The translations under genes were made by a program, and so were the position numbers. A DNA stretch of 5,277 nucleotides from Chloroflexota bacterium (lineage in GTDB: Bacteria; Chloroflexota; Dehalococcoidia; UBA2979): assembly GCA_016875695.1 (NCBI GenBank), contig VGPB01000133.1, positions 1 to 5,277 of the forward strand, given 5' to 3'. Shown piece after piece: positions 1-5,064 of this stretch. Under the pieces are notes generated by a model. The model saw nothing but the letters and a program-made list of their open reading frames with translations. It was not told where the DNA came from and searched no databases. Within the stretch, counting starts at the first letter, position 1; the number at the start of each line of letters is the position of its first letter.

Positions 1-159
1 CGGCGCAAGCTCGTGGAGCAAGTCTGCGGCTGGGTGAAGACCGTGGGCGGCGGGCGCAAGCTGCGCTTCCTGGGGCTCGCCCGCAACCGCTGCTGGCTCG
101 AGTTCACGGCCGCCGCCTACAACCTCGCGCGCATGGCGAAGCTGGAGGTCGCCGCCTAG
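1..159 (+). pseudogene. IS5/IS1182-type DDE transposase, C-terminal fragment (5' end outside window)
   Basis: The first frame is open from the window edge to a TAG at 157-159 and gives 52 residues. It begins RRKLVEQVCGWVKTVGG and ends with TAAAYNLARMAKLEVAA. A Lys/Glu followed by a G-W-x-K-T-x-G-G block, then a G-L-A-R turn, then A-A-A-Y-N-L-x-R, is the normal C-terminus of IS5/IS1182-like DDE transposases. The E of VEQ is the likely third catalytic acid. The family would have a D...D...E RNase H-fold nuclease that cuts and pastes the element; everything upstream lies outside the window, so intactness of the full enzyme cannot be judged. A Cys stands where relatives usually have Phe before G-W, recalled rather than aligned. 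I type it as a pseudogene only because it is partial here; it may be a complete gene beyond the edge. Exact IS family is uncertain. Confidence 0.75.
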
Positions 160-267
160 CCTCCGTGCGTCCGCGACCGTGCCGCAGAACCCCAACAACG
201 CAACGTCACGACAGCGATGGGTGGCTGCCGGCCCTCCCCTCCGTCCTCTACCATCTGCCTGCGCTCC

Positions 268-280
268 TTCAGCAGCCTGG
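268..280 (+). repeat. Candidate right terminal inverted repeat of the left-hand insertion sequence
   Basis: About 110 bp after the transposase stop the sequence reads TTCAGCAGCCTGG; read from the other strand it is CCAGGCTGCTGAA, which resembles the tips of many DDE insertion sequences. Chemoreceptor coding sequence becomes recognisable just downstream (from about 297), so an element boundary near 280 would explain why the receptor lacks its front half. The left end is outside the window, so neither the matching repeat nor a target duplication can be seen. No gene or RNA is visible in 160-296 otherwise. Confidence 0.25.
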
Positions 281-296
281 TAACCAGATCGTCTAG

Positions 297-1170
297 GGCG
301 CCCAGACCCAAGCCCAGGCCATCGACGAGGCCAACGGCCTCGGCGCACGCGTCGTCTCCGGCACCGAGGACATATCCGCCGCGGCCACCCGTGCGGCCGA
401 GGACGCCCGCGAGACCGCCGGCACCGCCCAGGAAAGCGCCACCCTCGTCGCACGCACCGTCGACACCGCCGCCTCCGAAGTCGCCAGCCTCGGCGAGTGC
501 TCGGCGGAGATCGGCAAGATCGTCTCGGTCATCCAGGACATCGCCGCCCAGACCAACCTGCTCGCCCTCAACGCGGCCATCGAGGCCGCCCGCGCTGGCG
601 AGCAGGGCCGCGGCTTCGCCGTCGTCGCCGACGAGCTGCGCCAGCTCGCCGAGTGTGTCGCCCGCGCGACCCAGGAGGTCGGCTCCCTCATCGAGGGCGT
701 CCAGCGCGGTGTCAAGGCCTCCGTCAAGGCGATGGAGGAAGGCGCCACCGAGGTCAGCGACGGCAGCGCCGCCGCCGGCCTCGCCGGCGGCGCCCTCGAA
801 CGCATCCTCGGCGCTACCCAGGCCGTGGCCTCGCAGATCGAGCAAATCGCCACCGGCTCCACTGCCCTGCAGGCCTCCGGCAAGCAGATGGCGTCACTGC
901 TCGCCGACGTGCGCAGCGTCGTCGAGCAGAACTCCGCCGTCACCGAGCAGATGAGCGCCACCGCCAGCTCCTCCGGCGAGCAGATCGCGGCCATCGCCGC
1001 CGTCGCCGAGGAGAACTCGGCCGCCACCGAGGAGCTCTCGGCCTCCGCCGAGGAGATGACCGCGCAGGTGCAGGAGGACACGGAGACCACGCAGCAGCTC
1101 GACCAGATGGCAGACGCGCTGCGCGACCAGGTGGCCGCGTTCAAGCTCAACCGCGAAGTGGAGCGCGTAG
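297..1170 (+). pseudogene. Methyl-accepting chemotaxis protein signalling domain, N-terminally truncated
   Basis: After an in-frame TAG at 294-296 the frame is open and encodes a typical MCP cytoplasmic domain. The conserved hairpin tip (about 534-650) includes AAQTNLLALNAAIEAARAGE and GFAVVADELRQLAE, the region that in intact receptors binds the CheA kinase and CheW adaptor. It is followed by the descending helix with EQMSATASSSGEQ and AEENSAATEELSASAEEM and ends near VAAFKL at about 1148. Ligand-binding domain, transmembrane segments and HAMP are absent, and no plausible start precedes the domain; the first in-frame ATG (732) is already past the tip. Two conserved-looking arginines are Cys (codons 498-500 and 654-656). 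No stop follows the domain in this frame, which runs on into the carbonic anhydrase gene. I infer a dead gene cut by the upstream insertion sequence. A soluble receptor with a very unusual start is the less likely alternative. Confidence 0.75.
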
Positions 1171-1186
1171 TCGGCATGACCTCGCG

Positions 1187-1216
1187 GCGCGACGCGGCGC
1201 AGCCGCCGCGTCGCGC
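1187..1216 (+). terminator. Perfect GC hairpin A (13 bp stem, 4 nt loop)
   Basis: Positions 1187-1199 are the exact reverse complement of 1204-1216, with loop CAGC at 1200-1203. It follows the end of recognisable chemoreceptor sequence by about 40 bp and is the first of two consecutive hairpins. There is no T-run after it. It may be a U-less terminator for the receptor gene or part of a structured leader for the carbonic anhydrase gene; the sequence does not decide between them. Confidence 0.55.
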
Positions 1217-1223
1217 ACCGCAG

Positions 1224-1257
1224 CAGGCGGAGCGCCGCGCACGCGGCGCTCCGCCTG
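1224..1257 (+). terminator. Perfect GC hairpin B (15 bp stem, 4 nt loop)
   Basis: Positions 1224-1238 pair perfectly with 1243-1257 around the loop GCAC (1239-1242). It starts 7 nt after hairpin A and ends 32 nt before the carbonic anhydrase ATG. It is followed by GGGACAAGCG rather than a T-run. Strong stems without U-tails are known as candidate terminators in high-GC actinobacteria. If it does terminate, transcription of the next gene would need a promoter squeezed into about 20 bp, so attenuation or an RNA-processing role is also possible. Confidence 0.55.
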
Positions 1258-1278
1258 GGACAAGCGAAACGCATCGGC

Positions 1279-1284
1279 GGGAGG
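1279..1284 (+). promoter_or_regulatory. Ribosome binding site that fixes the carbonic anhydrase start
   Basis: GGGAGG lies 5 nt upstream of the ATG at 1290-1292. This is the best Shine-Dalgarno sequence in the window and supports starting the protein at 1290 rather than at the upstream in-frame ATG (732), which would add chemoreceptor sequence. Confidence 0.7.
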
Positions 1285-1289
1285 CTTTG

Positions 1290-2270
1290 ATGCAGCACAT
1301 CGATCACACGCTGAGCGTGCGCACGTCGCGCCGGCTCTTCGGCAAGCGCGCGGCGCGCGTGCTGCTCGGCGGCAGCGCCGCGCTCGGCATCGTCACATGC
1401 GGGGGCGCGGTGCCGAAGGAGGAGTTCACGCAACTGCAGAGCGACGTCAACAAGCTCGAAGGCGATGTGACAAAGCTCAGCGGAGGTGAGGCCGCCGCGG
1501 GCGCAAAGGACGCGCACGGAGCGACCACGACGGGCGCCAAGGCCACCGCGAAGGCCTCGGCGGCGGCCAAGGACGCGCACGGTGCAAGCGCACCGCACTT
1601 CGCGTACGAGGGCAAGGACGGGCCGGCGGACTGGGCAAAGCTCGCGCCGGAGAATGCGGTGTGCGGCTCGGGCGCGACGCAGTCGCCCATCGACATCGCG
1701 TACACGCAGCCTGGCGCCGGCGGGCGCACGGTCATCAAGTGGCAGCCCCCAGCCGCGCTCGAGGTCGCGAACAACGGCCACACCATCCAGACGAACATCG
1801 CCGACGGCGGGTCGATCGAGATCGACGGCGTGACGTACAAGCTCGCGCTGTTCCACTTCCGCGCGCGGTCCGAGCACACGCTGAACAGCCGGCAGTTCGC
1901 GATGGAGACGCACTTTGTGCACAAGAGCGAGAAGGGCGACCTCGCGGTGATCGGAGTGCTGCACGGCGCCGGCACCGAGAACCAGGCGCTGTCGCCGATC
2001 TGGGCAGCGCTGCCGAAGAAGGCCGACGAGAAAAAGGTCGTCCGGGGCTTCGACCTGCTGAGCGTGCTGCCGCGTGAGCGGCAGATGTTCCGCTACGCCG
2101 GCTCGCTCACCACTCCGCCGTGCACCGAAGGCGTGCGCTGGCAGGTGATCCAGACGCCGACGTCCGTGTCGCCCGCGCAGGTCGGCGCGTTCCTCGAGCT
2201 GTTCAAGGCGGGCAACGCCCGCCCGGTGCAGCCGCTCAAGGCGCGCGACGTGCTGAAGGAAGGCGCGTAA
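1290..2270 (+). CDS. Exported alpha-carbonic anhydrase homologue lacking one zinc histidine
   Basis: This 326-residue protein has the alpha-carbonic anhydrase fold, whose family hydrates CO2 to bicarbonate at a His3-bound zinc, usually outside the cytoplasm. Residues 13-37 form a leader with SRRLFGK (near the Tat consensus), a hydrophobic stretch and IVTC, an imperfect lipobox that would lipidate C37. F46, L49, V53, L56, V60 and L63 form a 3-4 heptad ladder like a short Lpp coiled coil, followed by an Ala/Lys-rich linker with KDAHGA at 73-78 and 94-99. The enzyme domain starts near 104: C125 and C278 (probable disulfide), QSPIDI, H164 (proton-shuttle position), FHFR at 188-191, SEHT at 194-197, METHFVH at 205-211 and LTTPPC at 273-278. 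H189 and H208 match zinc ligands His94 and His119 of human CA II, but R191 replaces His96 and the usual Gln92 is Leu. Activity is therefore doubtful. The fold assignment is sure; lipidation is inferred. Confidence 0.92.
   Translation: MQHIDHTLSVRTSRRLFGKRAARVLLGGSAALGIVTCGGAVPKEEFTQLQSDVNKLEGDVTKLSGGEAAAGAKDAHGATTTGAKATAKASAAAKDAHGASAPHFAYEGKDGPADWAKLAPENAVCGSGATQSPIDIAYTQPGAGGRTVIKWQPPAALEVANNGHTIQTNIADGGSIEIDGVTYKLALFHFRARSEHTLNSRQFAMETHFVHKSEKGDLAVIGVLHGAGTENQALSPIWAALPKKADEKKVVRGFDLLSVLPRERQMFRYAGSLTTPPCTEGVRWQVIQTPTSVSPAQVGAFLELFKAGNARPVQPLKARDVLKEGA
1506..1586 (+). repeat. Linker repeat encoding KDAHGA twice
   Basis: The 14 bp AAGGACGCGCACGG occurs at 1506-1519 and again at 1569-1582, exactly 63 bp (21 codons) apart, both in frame as KDAHGA. 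The Ala/Lys/Gly-rich stretch between the copies looks like a flexible tether between the coiled coil and the carbonic anhydrase domain. The repeat suggests that the linker grew by duplication. Confidence 0.6.
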
Positions 2271-2324
2271 GCGTCGGCGGCCTGCCGCAACCCGGTAGTC
2301 CAGCGAGGGCGTCCGGTCTGCGCC

Positions 2325-2747
2325 TCATCCGCTCCAGGTGAGCGCGTGCTCCGGCTCTACGGTTACGACGACGCGCTGCTCGGCGCGCAGGCGGCGCAGC
2401 ACCTCGGCATCCGTGCCGGACTCGCCGTCCGCGTACTTGTCCCCGAGCGCCCGCGCGAGCGCGACGAGCGCGCCGTCGCCGTCCTCGACGCTCGCGCAAC
2501 CCTCGATGATCACCGAGCGGTTGCCGAGCGTGTCGTCGATGACGAGCGTGACGTGGGGCGTCTGCTGCAGCAGGCGGTACTTCACGCGCGTGCGCGTGAT
2601 CGAGATGCGAAAGCGCGCGCCGTCGTAGACGAACCACACGGGCGTGGCGTGCGGCGGGCGCTCCGCGCCGCGGCCGATGCAGAGCACGGCGTTCCGGGGC
2701 TCCGCGAGGAACGCCTCGAACGCGCGGGGAATGGCGGCCGGGGGCAT
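2325..2747 (-). CDS. PPOX-class (Rv1155-like) FMN/F420-dependent oxidoreductase
   Basis: The 140-residue product has the split-barrel fold of the pyridoxamine-5'-phosphate oxidase family, most like the short actinobacterial proteins of the TIGR03618 type that use F420 or flavin to reduce diverse small molecules. Visible signs are the first strand pair VLCIGRG (21-27) and PPHATPVWFVYDG (31-43), then FRISITRTRVKYRLLQQ (46-62) where the family holds the cofactor phosphate, HVTLVIDD (65-72), SVIIEGCASV, and a closing strand RVVVTVEPEHALTW near the C-terminus. Length matches the family. The start ATG at 2747 has an AGGAG 11 nt upstream, slightly far. The gene is convergent with the carbonic anhydrase gene (54 bp between stops, no clear terminator) and divergent from the membrane protein gene. 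The substrate cannot be told, and F420 rather than FMN is inferred from the family. Confidence 0.85.
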   Translation of the reverse strand: MPPAAIPRAFEAFLAEPRNAVLCIGRGAERPPHATPVWFVYDGARFRISITRTRVKYRLLQQTPHVTLVIDDTLGNRSVIIEGCASVEDGDGALVALARALGDKYADGESGTDAEVLRRLRAEQRVVVTVEPEHALTWSG

Positions 2748-2758
2748 CGGCGGGCCTG

Positions 2759-2763
2759 CTCCT
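2759..2763 (-). promoter_or_regulatory. Shine-Dalgarno sequence of the PPOX gene
   Basis: On the minus strand AGGAG precedes the ATG (2747-2745) with an 11 nt gap. The gap is longer than ideal, but no better candidate lies nearby, and the protein alignment by eye fits a start here. Confidence 0.45.
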
Positions 2764-2783
2764 GGGCGCGGGACAGCACAGCG

Positions 2784-2789
2784 TACACT
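2784..2789 (+). promoter_or_regulatory. -10 box TACACT for a leaderless transcript of the membrane protein gene
   Basis: TACACT matches the TANNNT pattern of actinobacterial promoters and is followed by 6 nt (TTAGGC) and then the GTG start at 2796. Transcription would begin at or next to the start codon, and indeed no Shine-Dalgarno sequence is present. No good -35 element is visible. The same 6 nt spacing recurs before the radical SAM gene. Confidence 0.5.
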
Positions 2790-2792
2790 TTA
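2787..2792 (-). promoter_or_regulatory. Possible -10 box TAAAGT of the PPOX gene
   Basis: The reverse strand reads TAAAGT, another TANNNT match, overlapping the last 3 bp of the opposed TACACT box. A start about 7 nt on would give a leader of roughly 30 nt containing the AGGAG site. There is no -35 match, so this is tentative. Confidence 0.3.
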
Positions 2793-2795
2793 GGC

Positions 2796-3092
2796 GTGCA
2801 ACAGTACGAGCCGCCACGGCACACGCCGCAGGGGAGCTGGCGCGAGATCCTCTCCTTCAGCGTGATCGCGTGGTCGATCGTCGCGCCCGTGGTGCTGGTG
2901 GTGCTGGCGATCATGGCGCTCGTCGCCGTCGCGCTGTGGCTGGCGACCGCCCACCCGCTGCTCGCGCTCATCCCGGTCGGGCTGCTCACCGCGGGCTTCG
3001 GCGCCGCCGCGTGGCGCGACCGCCGCAATCAGGCCCGCCTCGAGGCCGAGCTCGCCGCCGACCCGCCCTCGTCGCGCCGGAGCAGACGCTAA
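2796..3092 (+). CDS. Small two-pass membrane protein of unknown function
   Basis: I do not recognise this 98-residue protein. A polar N-terminus (about 1-20, beginning MQQYEPPRH) is followed by a long hydrophobic run at about 21-51 (including VVLVVLAIMALVAVALWLA), a short break at the His-Pro of residues 53-54, and a second hydrophobic segment at about 55-73 ending in GFGAAAW. The tail carries RDRR at 74-77 and SSRRSRR at the end, so by the positive-inside rule both ends probably face the cytoplasm. The GTG start is chosen because the frame upstream is only the antisense of the PPOX gene, and because a TACACT box sits 6 nt before it. It ends 47 bp before the radical SAM ATG, which seems to have its own promoter. 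No enzymatic motif is seen. Confidence 0.7.
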   Translation: MQQYEPPRHTPQGSWREILSFSVIAWSIVAPVVLVVLAIMALVAVALWLATAHPLLALIPVGLLTAGFGAAAWRDRRNQARLEAELAADPPSSRRSRR

Positions 3093-3093
3093 C

Positions 3094-3122
3094 CGCCTCG
3101 TTCGCATCGCCTTGCCGAGGCG
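3094..3122. repeat. Inverted repeat between the membrane protein and radical SAM genes
   Basis: CGCCTCG (3094-3100) and CGAGGCG (3116-3122) are exact reverse complements separated by 15 nt. The repeat begins one base after the membrane protein stop codon and ends 5 bp before the TAGACT box, so it covers the place where a -35 element would lie. It could be a weak terminator or an operator. In GC-rich DNA a 7 bp match can also arise by chance. Confidence 0.35.
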
Positions 3123-3127
3123 TGCGG

Positions 3128-3133
3128 TAGACT
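3128..3133 (+). promoter_or_regulatory. -10 box TAGACT for a leaderless radical SAM transcript
   Basis: TAGACT fits TANNNT and is followed by 6 nt (GGCGTG) and the ATG at 3140. There is no Shine-Dalgarno sequence. The exact 6 nt spacing favours ATG 3140 over the adjacent in-frame GTG at 3137. Confidence 0.55.
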
Positions 3134-3139
3134 GGCGTG

Positions 3140-4780
3140 ATGGCAGACGTCCGGCAGATCGCGCGCGCGCGGCTCGCCCGCGAGCAGGGCTACACGGTCA
3201 AGGATTGGGGCGGCCGCATCCCCGTCGCGATCGTCTACCCCAACTCCTACTATCTCGGCATGTCGAACCTCGCGCTGCAGACGGTCTACCAGCTGCTCAA
3301 CGCGTACCCGGACGTCGTGTGCGAACGCGCCTTCTACGACCCGCCCGGCATGGGCGGGCGCCATCCCGCGCCGGTCGTGGCGATGGAGTCGCAGCGCCCG
3401 CTCGGCGAGTTTGCGGTCGTCGCTTTCACGCTGTCCTACGAGTTCGACTACTTCAACATGGTGCAGGTGCTGCGCTCGGCCGGCATCCCGCTCTACGCCC
3501 ACGAGCGCGACGAGCGCCACCCGCTCGTGATCGCCGGCGGCGCGTGCATGCTCACGAACCCCGCGGGCGTCGCGCCGTTCCTCGACGCAGCGGTCGTCGG
3601 CGAAGGCGAGGAGGTCATCCCAAACCTCGTCGCGCTGTGGCAGGACCTGCTCGAGGGCCCGCGCGACGCGCTGCTTGGCGAGCTCGCGCGCATCCCCGGC
3701 GTCTACGTGCCGCAGCGCCCGCCCGGCGGTCCCGTCGAGCGCCAGTGGGTGCACGATATCGCACGCACCGAGGCGTACTCGACGGTGCTCACCGAGGACA
3801 CTGAGCTCTCGAACATGACGCTGATCGAGGTGGCGCGCGGCTGCGGGCGCGGCTGCCGCTTCTGCATCGCGGGCTACGTGTTTCGCCCGCCGCGCTACCG
3901 CCCCGCCGAGGCGCTGCTCAACATCGTCGAGCACTCGCTGCAGCACACGCCGCGCGTGGGGCTGCTCGGCGCGGCCGTCGCGGACCACCCGCAGCTGCCG
4001 GAGCTCGTCGTGGGCGCGCACGAGCGCGGCGCGCGCGTGTCGGTGTCCTCGCTCCGCGTCGACAACCTCGAACCGCGCGTGCTCGCCGCGCTCGCGGCCG
4101 GCGGCACGAAGACCGTCACCGTTGCGCCCGAGGCAGGCTCCGAGCGCATGCGCCAGGCGGTGAACAAGGGCGTGACGGAGGAGCAGGTGCTCGCCGGCGC
4201 CGCGATGGTCGGCGAGTCAGGCGCGGCGCGCTTCAAGCTGTACTTCATGATCGGCCTGCCCGGCGAGGACGACGACGACGTGTATGCGATCGCGCGGCTC
4301 GGCAACCGCATCAAGGAGCGCGTTGACGCCGCGGGCAACGGCACGCGCGTCGTGCTCTCGGTGAGCCCGACCGTCGCAAAGCCGTGGACGGCGTACCAGT
4401 TCCAGCCGCAGTGGGACCCCGCGTTGATCAAGCGCCGCCAGGGCATCCTCAAGCAGCAGCTCGCCTCCGGCATCGAGCTGCGCACCGACTCGCCTCAGAC
4501 CGCACGCATCGACGACGTGCTGTCGCGCGCCGACGCCCGCCTCGCGCCGATGCTCGCCTCGATGCCCGACAACTCACTCGCGAGCTACAAGCGCGCGATC
4601 GCGGAGCACGGCCTCGACGCCCCCCTGCCGTGGGAGGGCGAACGCCCGCCGTGGTACGTCATCGACGTCGGCATGACGGAGCGCTTCCTGCTGCGCGAGA
4701 TGGACAAGCACGAGCGCACCCGCCGCACGATCCCCTGCCCCCCGCCCGAGGTGGGTTGCAAACTCTGCGGGGTCTGTTAG
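3140..4780 (+). CDS. B12-binding-like radical SAM protein, TIGR03960 type
   Basis: The 546-residue product begins MADVRQIARARLAREQGY. Residues about 28-190 form a Rossmann-like cobalamin-binding-type region (VYPNSYYLGMSNLALQTVYQ, LVIAGGACMLTNP, VVGEGEEVIPNL), without an evident DxHxxG cobalamin motif. The radical SAM core follows: RGCGRGCRFCIAG supplies the CxxxCxxC cluster (C235, C239, C242), which binds the [4Fe-4S] that cleaves S-adenosylmethionine. Then come GLLGAAVADHPQLPEL, APEAGSERMR (329-338) and FMIGLPGE (369-376), typical of this family. The end has C533, C540, C543 and C546 (CPPPEVGCKLCGVC), likely an accessory cluster. The family's reaction is not known to me. Relatives in Firmicutes are often fused to, or adjacent to, a DUF2344/TIGR03936 partner near ribosomal protein genes; here that partner is absent and the next gene is an unrelated antisense fragment. 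A separate leaderless promoter is likely. Confidence 0.9.
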   Translation: MADVRQIARARLAREQGYTVKDWGGRIPVAIVYPNSYYLGMSNLALQTVYQLLNAYPDVVCERAFYDPPGMGGRHPAPVVAMESQRPLGEFAVVAFTLSYEFDYFNMVQVLRSAGIPLYAHERDERHPLVIAGGACMLTNPAGVAPFLDAAVVGEGEEVIPNLVALWQDLLEGPRDALLGELARIPGVYVPQRPPGGPVERQWVHDIARTEAYSTVLTEDTELSNMTLIEVARGCGRGCRFCIAGYVFRPPRYRPAEALLNIVEHSLQHTPRVGLLGAAVADHPQLPELVVGAHERGARVSVSSLRVDNLEPRVLAALAAGGTKTVTVAPEAGSERMRQAVNKGVTEEQVLAGAAMVGESGAARFKLYFMIGLPGEDDDDVYAIARLGNRIKERVDAAGNGTRVVLSVSPTVAKPWTAYQFQPQWDPALIKRRQGILKQQLASGIELRTDSPQTARIDDVLSRADARLAPMLASMPDNSLASYKRAIAEHGLDAPLPWEGERPPWYVIDVGMTERFLLREMDKHERTRRTIPCPPPEVGCKLCGVC

Positions 4781-4796
4781 CGGGGGCCAGCTCCGA

Positions 4797-5023
4797 CTAC
4801 AAGAGGCCGGCCAGCGAGTCAGCCAGGGGGCTCAGGCCGTCTGTGGCAGCTTGGAGGTTCGCCGCTGCGTCGTCGAGATTGCCGACAGCCGAGACACTGA
4901 GTGCCAAGGCTTTCGCCGTTCCTCTGATCTCGCCGAGACTGAGAAGCGCTTGACGTCGTCCTTCACTTCGCGACTTGTCGTCAGGCACGGTCCTGGACAT
5001 CAGGGTTCGCAGCTCGTCGATCG
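4797..5023 (-). pseudogene. Unrecognised gene, 3' part, apparently truncated by an IS256-type element
   Basis: The minus strand is open into the IS end and stops at TAG (4799-4797), 16 bp beyond the radical SAM stop (convergent). From the IS junction it reads SIDELRTLMSRTVPDDKS, continues with a helical-looking segment GEIRGTAKALALSVSAVG, and ends GLSPLADSLAGLL. I do not recognise the family. An ATG at 5000-4998 would give 67 residues, but no Shine-Dalgarno sequence precedes it, and the frame upstream has no start before the transposase remnant. A front-truncated gene is therefore more likely than a complete small one. Codons such as AGA, AGG, CGA, TTG and AAT are commoner here than in the neighbours, which hints at foreign origin or relaxed selection. 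The chance that it is not coding at all is real. Confidence 0.4.
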
Positions 5024-5050
5024 AAAGATATCGCCAAGAGTTGTGGATCG
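5024..5050 (-). repeat. Terminal inverted repeat of an IS256-family element
   Basis: Just after the transposase stop (minus strand) lies CCGATCCACAACTCTTGGCG followed by ATATC, which matches the usual IS256-family 3' end, where a GATCCACAA-type motif and a GATATC-type tip close the element. The outer boundary is estimated near 5024; the other end is outside the window. Confidence 0.55.
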
Positions 5051-5064
5051 GTGCGTCCAGCTGA

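Noticed and set aside
217..954. 245-codon plus-strand frame starting at ATG 217
   Set aside because: Its product is almost all Pro, Ser, Arg and Ala, typical of a GC-rich shadow frame; the overlapping frame encodes a clear MCP domain.
293..1964. Long minus-strand frames opposite the chemoreceptor and carbonic anhydrase
   Set aside because: Low-complexity Arg/Ala/Gly/Leu or Ser/Ala-rich products without motifs, mirror images of the coding frames on the plus strand.
732..2270. Single 512-residue gene starting at ATG 732
   Set aside because: It would start inside the MCP domain after the signalling tip and run through two hairpins; the RBS and export leader at 1290 mark the real start.
2271..2324. 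Terminator between the convergent carbonic anhydrase and PPOX genes
   Set aside because: Only 4 bp stems can be drawn; nothing stands out from the GC-rich background.
2346..2795. Upstream extension of the membrane protein frame
   Set aside because: This part is antisense to the PPOX gene and has shadow composition; the promoter box and GTG at 2796 explain the start.
3137..3139. GTG as the radical SAM start
   Set aside because: The adjacent ATG at 3140 has the same 6 nt spacing to its -10 box as the membrane protein GTG, and adding one Met is not supported.
3089..4021. 310-codon minus-strand frame opposite the radical SAM gene
   Set aside because: Arg/His/Val/Ala-rich shadow of a gene whose plus-strand motifs are unmistakable.
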